Below, piece after piece: positions 28,559 through 37,332 of a stretch of 64,000 nt of DNA (positions are counted from its first letter, which is position 1; the number at the start of each line of letters is the position of its first letter). Source of the stretch: Caulobacter endophyticus (GTDB taxonomy: Bacteria; Pseudomonadota; Alphaproteobacteria; Caulobacterales; Caulobacteraceae); NCBI RefSeq assembly GCF_003116815.1, contig NZ_QDKQ01000077.1, positions 186,001-250,000 of the forward strand, given 5' to 3'. Made by a program: the position numbers and the translations under genes. The notes below the pieces were generated by a model. It did not search any database and was not told the DNA's origin. It saw nothing but the letters and a program-made list of their open reading frames with translations.

Positions 28559-30277
28559 CTAGAAGAGGGCGGCCGACAGCGAAACAAGCAGTCGCGAGGA
28601 CGGCGCGTCGCCGGTCCCGAAGGGGCTGTCGAACGGCTTGGCCCAGGTGAGGTCGAGGGCGACGCGCGAGGTCAGCTGGGCGCGTACGCCGACCCCGGCC
28701 GAGGTCAGGTCGAGCTTGCCGGCGCCGGCGCCCAGATTGGTCAGTTCTGCGAGGTCGTAGAAGGCGTAGGGACGCCAGGCCGCGCGGCCGCCCCTGATGG
28801 GCAGGGGAACGGTGCTGAACTCCAGCGAGGCGGCCAGGGCGCGGTCGCCGGACGCCACTGAGGGATCGTAGCCGCGTCCGGCCGTCAGGTTGCCGACGCC
28901 ATATTCCTCGTAGGACAGGAGCGGATCGTCGGTGTGCTGCCAGACGACGTTCAGCTTGCCGATCAAGGGACCGGCCAGGCGTCCGCCGATCTCGCCCTCG
29001 GTGCGCATCACGGTGGCCTTGGGCTTGCCCAGGAAGCGAGAGGCCGAAAGGTCGCCATAGCGGCTGGCGCCCAGGCCGTTACTGCCCTGGCGCAGTTCGA
29101 ACACGCCGGTCATGGCGACCGAATGGCGAGCCAGGCTGGCGGGCGCGTAGTGGCCGTCCAGGCGCAGGAAGAACACCCGCAGGTGATCCTCGGTCAGGGT
29201 GGCCAGGCCGCCGCCGAACTCGACCTTCTGGTCGATCCAGTCGAGGCCGACGCCGATGTTGAGGTTGCGGTTGCGGTGGCGCACCAGCGGATAGGTCAGC
29301 CGCACATTGCCGGCGAAGGAGTCGCCTTCCAGGTCCAGCGGCTTGAGGACGTCCCCCGGCTTGGTCCAGCCCCAGGCGCCCGACAGGTCTGCGGTGAGGC
29401 CATCGGCGCCGATATAGAAGCGCTCGACTACCTGGATGACCCGTTGTTCGTCGCTAGACAGCGTGCCGTAGCCGATGATCGACGTGCGTTCGCCCAGCGG
29501 CGTAAAGCCGTTGAGATCCAGGCGCGCCAGGGTCAGGTCGCGGCCGACGGTCTTGGAGCCGTAGTTTTGGGCGACTACCGAACCATCGACGGCGTCGCGC
29601 GAGATGGCGATTTCCAGGTCCAGCGCGCCGTCGCCCTGGCCCGTGGGACGCAGCGCCGACTGGATGCGCACGCCTGGCACGTCGGAGGCCAACAGCAGGT
29701 AGCGCTGGGCGACGTCGAGGTCGAACGGCGCCATGCCGCGCAGCTGGTTCAGGAAGCGAACGACCTGCTTCTGGGCGGGGCCGGCGTCGCCGCTGTAGTT
29801 GACCGATCCGATCCGGGCCTCGACCACCGTCAGGATCAGGCGGCCATCGGCAATGCGCTGCTCGGGAATGAGCACATTGGCCAGCACGCCGCGCCGCAGG
29901 TACAGCGAGGCGACCCGGTCGCGGATATCGCAGACCGCGCTGATCGGCGCCTCCCGGTTCAGGAACTCGGCATAGGTCGAGGCCAGGGCCTGGTCGGAGA
30001 CCGCGAGGGCCCCCGAGGCGCCGCCCTGGAAGTCCACCGCCTTCAGCGTGACCTTGATCGGGCTGTCGCGGAACGGGCAGGGGCCGGCTTCCACGCCTTT
30101 GAACAGGTCGCCGCGCGGCGCGGCCGCGATGGGCGCGGCGTTGGCGGGATCGAGTTCCTGGCGTGAGGGCAGGGCGACCTGCGCGTAAGCCGGAACGGTG
30201 GCCAGCAGACTGCCGCCCAGACAGATCAAGGCGCTCGCGCCGATGGCGGCGCGCCGCATCCCCAATATAACTTTCAA
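28559..30277 (-). CDS. two-partner secretion outer-membrane pore (TpsB, FhaC/ShlB-like)
   Basis: The 572-residue product starts at a TTG at 30277, chosen because GGAGG lies 7 bases upstream; an in-frame ATG at 30259 lacks a spaced ribosome binding site. A signal peptide (AAIGASALICLGGSLLA, AYAQ) is followed by a plug/linker, then POTRA domains at about residues 75-225 (VTLKAVDFQGGASGALAVSD; LILTVVEARIGSVNYSGD) and a 16-strand barrel to the C-terminal aromatic residue (LLVSLSAALF). The conserved barrel-loop motif appears as GNLTAGRGYDPSVASGDRAL (VRGY in FhaC). It recognises and threads the downstream TpsA exoprotein across the outer membrane. The two genes form an operon with 27 bases between them. 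Confidence 0.93.
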   Translation of the reverse strand: MKVILGMRRAAIGASALICLGGSLLATVPAYAQVALPSRQELDPANAAPIAAAPRGDLFKGVEAGPCPFRDSPIKVTLKAVDFQGGASGALAVSDQALASTYAEFLNREAPISAVCDIRDRVASLYLRRGVLANVLIPEQRIADGRLILTVVEARIGSVNYSGDAGPAQKQVVRFLNQLRGMAPFDLDVAQRYLLLASDVPGVRIQSALRPTGQGDGALDLEIAISRDAVDGSVVAQNYGSKTVGRDLTLARLDLNGFTPLGERTSIIGYGTLSSDEQRVIQVVERFYIGADGLTADLSGAWGWTKPGDVLKPLDLEGDSFAGNVRLTYPLVRHRNRNLNIGVGLDWIDQKVEFGGGLATLTEDHLRVFFLRLDGHYAPASLARHSVAMTGVFELRQGSNGLGASRYGDLSASRFLGKPKATVMRTEGEIGGRLAGPLIGKLNVVWQHTDDPLLSYEEYGVGNLTAGRGYDPSVASGDRALAASLEFSTVPLPIRGGRAAWRPYAFYDLAELTNLGAGAGKLDLTSAGVGVRAQLTSRVALDLTWAKPFDSPFGTGDAPSSRLLVSLSAALF

Positions 30278-30464
30278 GCCCCCGCCTCCGGCTTACGAGC
30301 GCGACATCGCCCTCAACCTAGACATTATCATGATGCAGAAACGTGCAACATGACACCGTTCGGCGAGTAAGAAGGCGTGTCACGGTCGGAAATCTGACAT
30401 AGCACGACCGGTTGCCGCGACCATTCGGCGCTCAATCTCCTCTGGCGCGAATTTTCTGGTGCTT

Positions 30465-31361
30465 CTAGGCGGCCGGAGCAGCGGTCTCGACCAGTTCGGC
30501 CGCGATCGCTCGCAGAGCCCGGATCAGGGCGCTGCGCCGACGGTCCTGCTGGCAGACGAGATAGCCGCGCAGGGGTTGCTCACGCTCCTGGCCCGACAGC
30601 GGTCGATAGGCGATGCGCGGGTCGGGCGGGCATTCCGACGAGAAGAACACGCTGACGCCCAGGCCGAGCGCCACGGCCTCGCGTATGGTCTCGCGGCTTT
30701 GCAGCTCAAGCGTTTCGCGCACCTCTACGCCGGCCGAGCCCAGCGCCTGTTCGGTGAAGGCGCGGGTCTTGGAGGTGGGCTCGCGGATCAGCAGGGTTTC
30801 GTCCGCCAGGCGCGAGATGGGCGTGGTTGCCAGCGCGGCCAGCGGATGGTCGACGGGCAGGGCGACGGCCAGATGGTCGGTGTAGAGCGGGTCGTAAGTG
30901 AACTGGCCGTCGGCGGGCGGGTCGCTGGCGATAGCTACGTCGATCTCGGCGGCGCTGAGCCAGCGCATGGCCTCGCGGGCGTTGCCCATCCACACCTGCA
31001 CGTGGGCGCCGGGGTTGCGGGCGCGGAAGCTGGCGACCACGCGAGCGACCTGCGGCGGGCAGTCGCCGCCGATCCGCAGGGAGCCGCCGGCCAGGCTGAC
31101 GGCCTCGCCCAGCATGTCGTCCACGTCGGCGGCGGCTGCGAACAGTCGCTCGGTCAAGGCGAAGAGGTCGCGACCCGCGCCGGTCAGCTTCAGGGGGGAG
31201 CGGCGGTTCTCGAAAAGGCTGACGCCGTGCCGATCCTCCAGCGCCTTCAACTGCTGGGACAGGGTGGGCTGGGCGACGTTCAGGCGGCGCGCGGCGCGGG
31301 TGACGCTGGCCTCCAGGGCGATCGCGTGGAAGGCGCGCAGATGCTGGTAGTTGGCGGCCAT
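30465..31361 (-). CDS. LysR-family transcriptional regulator
   Basis: The 298-residue product is of normal LysR length. Residues 4-63 form the winged helix-turn-helix (HLRAFHAIALEASVTRAARR, then NVAQPTLSQQLKALEDRHGV), and 90-295 form the periplasmic-binding-protein-like effector domain (SLRIGGDCPPQVARVVASFR; IDVAIASDPPADGQF). It is divergent from the TonB receptor/FAD oxidoreductase/PhnX/MFS operon. The 189-base gap between them contains repeated CGTGAC/GTCACG half-sites, so it probably controls that operon in response to a phosphonate or its breakdown product (inference). Some phosphonate operons in proteobacteria are run by LysR regulators in this arrangement. It lies downstream of the TPS operon promoter region on the same strand but is separated from that operon by 187 bases. 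Confidence 0.9.
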   Translation of the reverse strand: MAANYQHLRAFHAIALEASVTRAARRLNVAQPTLSQQLKALEDRHGVSLFENRRSPLKLTGAGRDLFALTERLFAAAADVDDMLGEAVSLAGGSLRIGGDCPPQVARVVASFRARNPGAHVQVWMGNAREAMRWLSAAEIDVAIASDPPADGQFTYDPLYTDHLAVALPVDHPLAALATTPISRLADETLLIREPTSKTRAFTEQALGSAGVEVRETLELQSRETIREAVALGLGVSVFFSSECPPDPRIAYRPLSGQEREQPLRGYLVCQQDRRRSALIRALRAIAAELVETAAPAA

Positions 31362-31386
31362 GGCGGAGGTGTTCCATAGGCGCGCC

Positions 31387-31421
31387 TCGTGACGGCGACG
31401 TGACGGATCGAAATGTCACGA
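31387..31421 (+). promoter_or_regulatory. candidate LysR operator in divergent promoter
   Basis: CGTGAC occurs at 31388-31393 and again 11 bases on at 31399-31404. Its complement GTCACG is at 31415-31420, so the second and third sites form a 6-base inverted repeat with a 10-base spacer, and TCGTGAC/GTCACGA flank the whole. The 11-base spacing is about one helical turn. The position between the LysR gene and the receptor gene suits a regulator binding site. Confidence 0.45.
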
Positions 31422-31550
31422 AGGCCGGGCATAGGCCCCACCTATGCCCCCCATCCAACCAAACGCTTGGCCTCGCGGCCGCCCGGCGCCCCATGAAGCG
31501 GCCGCCGGGACGGCAAGGCGTCCCCGCTCACCGGAGACCAGGGGACACCG

Positions 31551-33983
31551 ATGAAGATCCAGTTCAGGACGCTGCTGAGCTGCGGCGCCGCCGCGATCGC
31601 GCTGACCGCCGGCCAGGCCTGGGCGGCCGAGGAGCCTGCCGCCGATGCCGACACCGTCGACACCGTGGTCGTCACCGCCGCGCCGGTGGCGCGGGGCAAC
31701 GCCATCGTCACCGCGGACGCCATTGCCGCCCAGCCGGCGGCCATGAACATCATCAACGCCATCCAGGACGTGCCGGGCGTGGCCATCCGCGGCTCGGACG
31801 CCTTCAACGCCGATCCTTGGACCTACGGCGTCAATATCCGCGGCTTCGACATCAACCTGCGCTCGTCGAAGATCGGCCAGACCATCGACGACATGCCGGC
31901 CTACAACGCCTCGTACTATCTGGGCGGCGCGCCGGCCCAGAAATACCTGATGAGCGAGAACGTCGCGCGCATCCAGATCGACCAAGGCACGACCAGCGTC
32001 GGTTCGGCCTCGGCCTCGGCGCTTGGCGGCACCATCGCCTACGTCACCCGCGATCCCAAGGAAGAGGCCGGCGGCCTGATCTCGGTGACTCTGGGCGACA
32101 ACCAGGCCCGCCGCTCCGCCGGCGTCTACGACACAGGCCGCGTGCTGGCCGACACCACCCGCGCCTATGTGGGCCTGGCCCGCTTCACCGCCTGCCGGTG
32201 GGTCTACGGTTGCAGCGACGGCAGCGGCTTTGACGAGTGGCACGCCGAGGCCAAGTCGGTCACCGAGCTTGGCAAGCTGACCATCACCGCGCGGGCCTCA
32301 TACGACGACGCGGTCGATGATCCGCTGATCGAGGCCTCGCGCGCATTTCTCGACGGCACGACGGCCGGCGACGCCTCCGTGCCGAACTGGACGAATATCC
32401 CGGCCGGCGTGAACGAGAACTGGGCCCACGCCTGGTCGGCGCACCGCAGGAACACCCTGGCTTACGTCAAGTTCGACTACGCACTCAGCGATGCGATCCA
32501 GTTCGAAGTCGCGCCGTACTACCATCACCAGAAAGGGCAGGGGGACTGGGCGCCGCCCTACCAGCAGGTCGCCATCGATCCCAACGGCGTGCGCACCATC
32601 GCGGGCGGCACGGCCCCGGGCTCCAGCCGCAAGCGCGCCTACTACGGCTGGACCGACGCGGCGGGTCGTCAGCGAGCGGTCGTGCAGGGTCTCGACTATA
32701 CCGATGTCGACGGAACCCGGATCACCTCGTCGCTGTGCTACGGCGCGGGCGGTGCGGTCGCCGCTTCGTGCACGCCGCTGCAGACCTACCGCACCAGTCT
32801 CTACGGCCACGACCGCTACGGCTTCACCTCGAAGGGTAAATTCGCCTTCGGCCAGCACAAGGTCGAGGCCGGAGTCTGGTACGAGAAGCTGGACCGCGAC
32901 TTCGGCCGCGCCTGGCGCCAGATCGTCGATGTTCGCAAGGGCCCCGACTACTACGAGGCGCCGCAACTGATCGACTTCATGCAGCGCTTCTCGACCGACC
33001 AGTGGAAGGTCTATGTCGAGGATGCCTGGACCCTGGGCGACCTGACCCTGACCGGCGGCGTTCAGAAGTACCTGATCGACATCGAGGGCGAGACCGACGG
33101 CTGGGACGCCTACGGCAAGCTGACCGCTCCGTTGAAGACGGCGCTCAATGCCGACTCCGACGTGCTGTTCAGCCTGGGCGCGCTGTACCGGGTCAACGAG
33201 AGCCTGCAGGCCTTCGCCGGCTTCTCGCAGAACTATGGCGCGGTGGGCGACTGGGCGCTGGAGAAGACCCAGACCGACACCAGCAAGCTGAAGTCCTCGG
33301 TGGCCGACGACTTCGAGGCGGGCCTGCGGTTCCACGGTCCCCGGTTCTCAGCCCAGGTCACGGCCTATTACATCGACTACAAGAACGCGATAACCTTTTA
33401 CTCGGCCGACTTCATCACCGGCGGGCCGACGGGCTCGAACGGCGGCATCAACTACACGGCCGGCACTTCGGGCGCCTACGCCAACACGGGCAAGGGCATC
33501 GAGAGCAAGGGCGTCGAGGCCAGCCTGGTCTACGAGCTGAGCGAGGCGTTCACGGCCAGCGCGGCGCTGACGCTGAACGACTCCGTCTACCAGGAGGGCT
33601 TCACCGGCGGCACGGCCAACGCTGGCGCGGTCAAGCCGGTGGCCAAGGGCAATGACGTACCCGGCGCCCCCTCGACCCTGGTGTCGCTGGGCCTGGACTA
33701 CAAGCGCGACAACTTCCGGGCTGGTCTGCGCGGCAAGTACACCGGCAAGACGGCTGGCGACGCACCCAACACCCCCAGCCTCTACCTGCCGGCCTACACG
33801 ATCGTCGACCTGTCGGCCGGCTACCGCCTGCCGCTGGAGAACGGCCGCGCCGTCGACCTGCAGTTCAACGTCACCAACCTGCTGGGCGAGACGTACATCG
33901 GCGGCATGCTGGACGAGTTCACCCAGCGCTACACGCGCGGCGCGCCGCGCACCGTCTCGGCAGGCCTGAACTTCAGCTTCTAG
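31551..33983 (+). CDS. TonB-dependent outer-membrane receptor
   Basis: The 810-residue product has a Sec signal peptide (FRTLLSCGAAAIALTAGQAW, AAE), a TonB box-like stretch DTVDTVVVTAAP at about residues 34-46, and a plug domain (INAIQDVPGVAIRGSDAFNA; IDQGTTSVGSASASALGGTI). The remainder is the 22-strand barrel, ending in TVSAGLNFSF with the C-terminal Phe. It would import a substrate across the outer membrane using TonB energy. It sits 81 bases upstream of the FAD oxidoreductase and PhnX genes, so the substrate may be a phosphonate or a phosphonate complex rather than an iron chelate (inference). No secretin/STN domain or anti-sigma partner is present, so it is not of the FecA signalling type. 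Confidence 0.9.
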   Translation: MKIQFRTLLSCGAAAIALTAGQAWAAEEPAADADTVDTVVVTAAPVARGNAIVTADAIAAQPAAMNIINAIQDVPGVAIRGSDAFNADPWTYGVNIRGFDINLRSSKIGQTIDDMPAYNASYYLGGAPAQKYLMSENVARIQIDQGTTSVGSASASALGGTIAYVTRDPKEEAGGLISVTLGDNQARRSAGVYDTGRVLADTTRAYVGLARFTACRWVYGCSDGSGFDEWHAEAKSVTELGKLTITARASYDDAVDDPLIEASRAFLDGTTAGDASVPNWTNIPAGVNENWAHAWSAHRRNTLAYVKFDYALSDAIQFEVAPYYHHQKGQGDWAPPYQQVAIDPNGVRTIAGGTAPGSSRKRAYYGWTDAAGRQRAVVQGLDYTDVDGTRITSSLCYGAGGAVAASCTPLQTYRTSLYGHDRYGFTSKGKFAFGQHKVEAGVWYEKLDRDFGRAWRQIVDVRKGPDYYEAPQLIDFMQRFSTDQWKVYVEDAWTLGDLTLTGGVQKYLIDIEGETDGWDAYGKLTAPLKTALNADSDVLFSLGALYRVNESLQAFAGFSQNYGAVGDWALEKTQTDTSKLKSSVADDFEAGLRFHGPRFSAQVTAYYIDYKNAITFYSADFITGGPTGSNGGINYTAGTSGAYANTGKGIESKGVEASLVYELSEAFTASAALTLNDSVYQEGFTGGTANAGAVKPVAKGNDVPGAPSTLVSLGLDYKRDNFRAGLRGKYTGKTAGDAPNTPSLYLPAYTIVDLSAGYRLPLENGRAVDLQFNVTNLLGETYIGGMLDEFTQRYTRGAPRTVSAGLNFSF

Positions 33984-34064
33984 GCCGGTCCTGACGTCGC
34001 GCGGGCCGCACCGATCCCCGCGAGCCCGCGCGATCGTCCTTCCCCGATTTTTGGAATAGCGAAC

Positions 34065-35201
34065 TTGGAACAGCAATTCGATCTGGCCGTGGTCGGCGCG
34101 GGCGTCGTGGGTCTGGCCCACGCCTTGGCCGCTACCCGGCTCGGCAAGCGCGTGGTGGTCGTCGACCGCGATGCCCAGGCCAACGGCGCCTCGGTGCGTA
34201 ACTTCGGCTTCGTGACCGTCACGGGCCAGGCGCGCGGCGCGGTCTGGCGGCGAGCGCGGCGTTCGGCGCAGGTCTGGAACGAGGTCGCCGGACCGGCCGG
34301 GATCGAGGTGCTGCAGCGCGGCCTGACCATGGTCGTCCGCCGGCCCGAGGCCCAGTCGGTGCTGGAAGCCTTCCTCGAGACCGAGATGGCCGAAGGTTGC
34401 GCCTGGCGCGAAGTCGGCGACCTAAGAGACCGCCTGCCGGGGGACGGCGAGGTGCTGGGCGCCCTGACTAGCGAAATCGACCTGCGGGTGGAATCCCGCA
34501 CCGCCATCCCGCGCCTGGCCGCCTGGCTGGAAGCCGCCCACGGCGTGACCTTCCTGCGCGGCGCGGCTGTGCGGGGCGTGGAGACCGGACGCCTGGACAC
34601 CTCGGCAGGCGTCGTGCGGGCCGAGACCATCGTGGTCTGTCCGGGCGACGACCTCGTCACCCTGTTCCCCGATCATTTCGCAAGGGCCGAGGTGACGCGC
34701 TGCAAGCTGCAGATGCTGCGCCTGTCCGATCCCGGCTGGCGGTTGCCCGCGCCGGTGATGTCCGACCTCGGGCTCGTTCGTTACCTGGGCTATGCCGACC
34801 TGCCGCAGGCGAGCGCCCTGCGCGCGCGGCTGGAGGTTGAGCAGGCGCAGCACCTGGCCCATGGCGTGCACCTGATCGTGGTGCAGAGCGCCGACGGCTC
34901 GCTGGTGGTCGGCGACAGCCACCAATACGCCGCCACCCCCGACCCGTTCGCCCGCGACGACGTCGACGCCCTGATCCTGGACGAGTTCGCCAAGGTGTTC
35001 GGCCAGTCCCCACCGCCGGTGCTGGAGCGCTGGACCGGCACCTACGCCTCGGCCGCCGGCCATAGCCTGGTCGAGGCTCCCATGCCGCGCGTGCGCCTGG
35101 TGACCGTGACCAGCGGCACCGGCACCTCGACCGCCTTCGGCCTGGCCGAGGACGTGATCGCCGGCCTCTACGACCTGCCCCAGCAAGGAGCCGCCGCATG
35201 A
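34065..35201 (+). CDS. FAD-dependent oxidoreductase of phosphonate cluster type
   Basis: The 378-residue product has the DAO-type FAD fold: a Rossmann start at LAVVGAGVVGLAHALAATRL (residues about 6-25) with GxGxxG and a following acidic VVVVDRD, plus ASVRNFGFVTVTGQ, which suits covalent or near-flavin contacts. Its length and the NFGFVT/VTSGTGTSTAFGLAED signatures fit the family of FAD oxidoreductases found beside phnX (TIGR03364-like, from memory). Members act on 2-aminoethylphosphonate or its N-methyl form, giving phosphonoacetaldehyde. The start is a TTG at 34065 with only a weak GGAA upstream. The stop overlaps the PhnX start (ATGA), tying the two reactions together. No PhnW transaminase is present in the window. 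Confidence 0.85.
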   Translation: MEQQFDLAVVGAGVVGLAHALAATRLGKRVVVVDRDAQANGASVRNFGFVTVTGQARGAVWRRARRSAQVWNEVAGPAGIEVLQRGLTMVVRRPEAQSVLEAFLETEMAEGCAWREVGDLRDRLPGDGEVLGALTSEIDLRVESRTAIPRLAAWLEAAHGVTFLRGAAVRGVETGRLDTSAGVVRAETIVVCPGDDLVTLFPDHFARAEVTRCKLQMLRLSDPGWRLPAPVMSDLGLVRYLGYADLPQASALRARLEVEQAQHLAHGVHLIVVQSADGSLVVGDSHQYAATPDPFARDDVDALILDEFAKVFGQSPPPVLERWTGTYASAAGHSLVEAPMPRVRLVTVTSGTGTSTAFGLAEDVIAGLYDLPQQGAAA

Positions 35202-36010
35202 ACCCGTCTCCGATTCAGGCCGTCGTCTTCGACTGGGCCGGCACCATGATCGACTTCGGCTGTCGCGCGCCTGTCGTGGCTCTGCGCGATGTGTTCGGCC
35301 AGGCGGGGATCGAGATCTCCGAGACCGAGGCGCGGGCGGACATGGGCAAGGCCAAGCGGGATCACGTGCGGGCGCTGCTCGCCATGCCGCGCATCGCTGG
35401 CTTGTGGCGTGACCGCTACGGCGCGGCCTCGACCGAAGCCGACGTCGATCGCCTGCACGACGCCGTCGAGCCCCGCATGCGCGAGGCCGCCCGAACCTGC
35501 GCGGCCTTGATCCCCGGTGCGGCCGAGGTCGCCGCCGACCTGAAGGCGCGCGGCGTCCGGATCGGTTCGACCACGGGCTACACCCGGCCAATGATGGCCG
35601 ACATCCTGCCGTTGGCGGTAGAGCAGGGCTACGCGCCAGAGGTCGTTGTCTGCGCCGGCGAGACGGCGGCGGGACGGCCTTCGCCGTTGATGATGTGGAA
35701 GGCGCTTGTAGAACTGGGCGCCTGGCCGGCGCGGGCCTGCGTCAAGGTCGATGACGCGGTGGTCGGGATCGGGGAGGGGCTGGAGGTCGGCGCCTGGACC
35801 GTCGGCCTGTCGGCGTCCGGCAACGGCGTCGGCCTCAGCGCCGAGGATCTGGCCGCGCTGCCCGCCGCCGAGCGCGCCGCTCGCATCGAGGCCTCGGCCG
35901 CCGTCCTGCGCCAGGTCGGCGCTCACTACGTGATCGACAGCGTCGCCGACCTGCCGGCGGCGCTGTCCGAGATCGAGGCCCGCATCGCGGCCGGCGAGAC
36001 GCCCCGGTGA
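35198..36010 (+). CDS. phnX: phosphonoacetaldehyde hydrolase
   Basis: The 270-residue product is a HAD-superfamily enzyme of the exact length of PhnX (phosphonatase). The nucleophile is D12 in AVVFDWAGTMIDF, and the Schiff-base lysine is K53 in MGKAKRDHVRALL; both match the Bacillus enzyme numbering. The motif II region GSTTGYTRPMM and the metal-site ACVKVDDAVVGIGEGLEVG complete the site. It splits phosphonoacetaldehyde into acetaldehyde and phosphate in the cytoplasm. It is coupled by ATGA overlap to the FAD oxidoreductase that should supply its substrate and by a 4-base overlap to the MFS gene behind. Confidence 0.95.
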   Translation: MNPSPIQAVVFDWAGTMIDFGCRAPVVALRDVFGQAGIEISETEARADMGKAKRDHVRALLAMPRIAGLWRDRYGAASTEADVDRLHDAVEPRMREAARTCAALIPGAAEVAADLKARGVRIGSTTGYTRPMMADILPLAVEQGYAPEVVVCAGETAAGRPSPLMMWKALVELGAWPARACVKVDDAVVGIGEGLEVGAWTVGLSASGNGVGLSAEDLAALPAAERAARIEASAAVLRQVGAHYVIDSVADLPAALSEIEARIAAGETPR

Positions 36011-37332
36011 GCGGCGCGGCGCAAGGTCCCGTCGGGCGTTGGCTGTCGCGAGCGCCGGCCTGGGCGTTCGCGGCCTATGGGGGCCTTGCCGCCTTCGCCG
36101 CCTATTTCTCGATGTACGCCTATCGCAAGCCGTTCGCGGCCGCCGACTGGAGCGACGTCGCCGGCTGGCCCTTCGCCATCGAGTTCAAGATCGTGCTGGT
36201 GATCGCCCAGGTCGCAGGCTACGCGCTGTCGAAGGTGGTCGGGGTCAAGGTGGTGTCGGAGACGCCGCCGGGCCGCCGGGCGCTGGCGATCCTGCTGCTG
36301 GTCGGCGGGGCCGAACTGGCGCTGGTGGCGCTGGGCGTGCTGCCGCCGGTGCTCGCGCCGCTGGCCCTGTTCGCCAACGGCCTGGGCCTGGGCATGATCT
36401 GGGGGTTGGTGTTCGGCTTCCTGGAGGGGCGGCGCCTGTCAGAGGCGCTTGGCGCCATGCTCTGCGCCAGCTTCATCCTGGCTTCGGGCGTCGTGAAGTC
36501 GGCAGGCAAGGCCCTGTTGCTGACCGGCGTCGACGAGCGCTGGATGCCGGCCCTGACCGGCCTGCTGTTCGCGCCGCTGCTGTTTGTGGCGGTTGCGGGC
36601 CTTTCCCAGATGCCGCCGCCCGACGCCGAGGACGAGGCCCAGCGCGTGCGCCGCGCGCCCATGTCGGCCAAGGACCGCGCCGCGCTGTTGGCCGCCCACG
36701 GGCCGGTGCTGGCGGTGCTGGTCGCCGTCTATGTTCTGCTGACGGCGGTCCGAGATTTCCGCGACAACTTCTCGGCCGAGATCTGGGCCGAGCTTGGCTT
36801 CAAGGACGCCGCGGCGATGTTCAGCGTCTCGGAACTGCCGGTGGCGGTGGTGGTGCTGGTCGGCCTCGCCGCCCTGATCCGGGTAAAGGACAACAGGCGC
36901 GCCGTCGGCTTCAACCTGGCCTTCATCGGCGGCGGCCTCATCTTGCTGGGCGTCTCGACGGGCCTGCATCAGGCCGGATGGCTGGGGCCGGTCAGCTGGA
37001 TGGTCGCCAGCGGGGCGGGGCTCTACATGGCCTACACCCCGTTCAACGGCATGCTGTTCGACCGCATGATCGCGGCCACCGGCACGGTGGGCACCGCCGG
37101 TTTTCTGATCTATGTCGCCGACGCCAGCGGATACATGGGCAGCGTCGCCCTGCTGCTGGTCAAGGCTTTCGCCAGGCTGGACCTGGACTGGATAAACTTC
37201 CTGACGGCCATGGCCTACGTCACCAGCCTCGCGGGGCTGGCAGGCATCGCCCTAGCCGCGTCGCTGATGGGCGGCGGGCCAAGGCGGCCGGCGCGGTTCG
37301 GGCCTTCGGCGCTGAACGTCGACAGGATCTAG
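36007..37332 (+). CDS. MFS permease of DUF5690 type
   Basis: The 441-residue product starts at GTG 36007, overlapping the PhnX stop (GTGA). It has about 12 hydrophobic helices and the N-terminal SMYAYRKPFAAADW that I associate with the DUF5690 MFS family, with a central charged loop (PMSAKDRAALLAAHG). In this operon, which lacks an ABC phosphonate importer, it is the likely inner-membrane carrier for the phosphonate or an intermediate; the direction of transport cannot be read from sequence. Its last bases overlap the stop of the minus-strand 78-residue protein gene tail-to-tail. Confidence 0.85.
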   Translation: MSGAAQGPVGRWLSRAPAWAFAAYGGLAAFAAYFSMYAYRKPFAAADWSDVAGWPFAIEFKIVLVIAQVAGYALSKVVGVKVVSETPPGRRALAILLLVGGAELALVALGVLPPVLAPLALFANGLGLGMIWGLVFGFLEGRRLSEALGAMLCASFILASGVVKSAGKALLLTGVDERWMPALTGLLFAPLLFVAVAGLSQMPPPDAEDEAQRVRRAPMSAKDRAALLAAHGPVLAVLVAVYVLLTAVRDFRDNFSAEIWAELGFKDAAAMFSVSELPVAVVVLVGLAALIRVKDNRRAVGFNLAFIGGGLILLGVSTGLHQAGWLGPVSWMVASGAGLYMAYTPFNGMLFDRMIAATGTVGTAGFLIYVADASGYMGSVALLLVKAFARLDLDWINFLTAMAYVTSLAGLAGIALAASLMGGGPRRPARFGPSALNVDRI

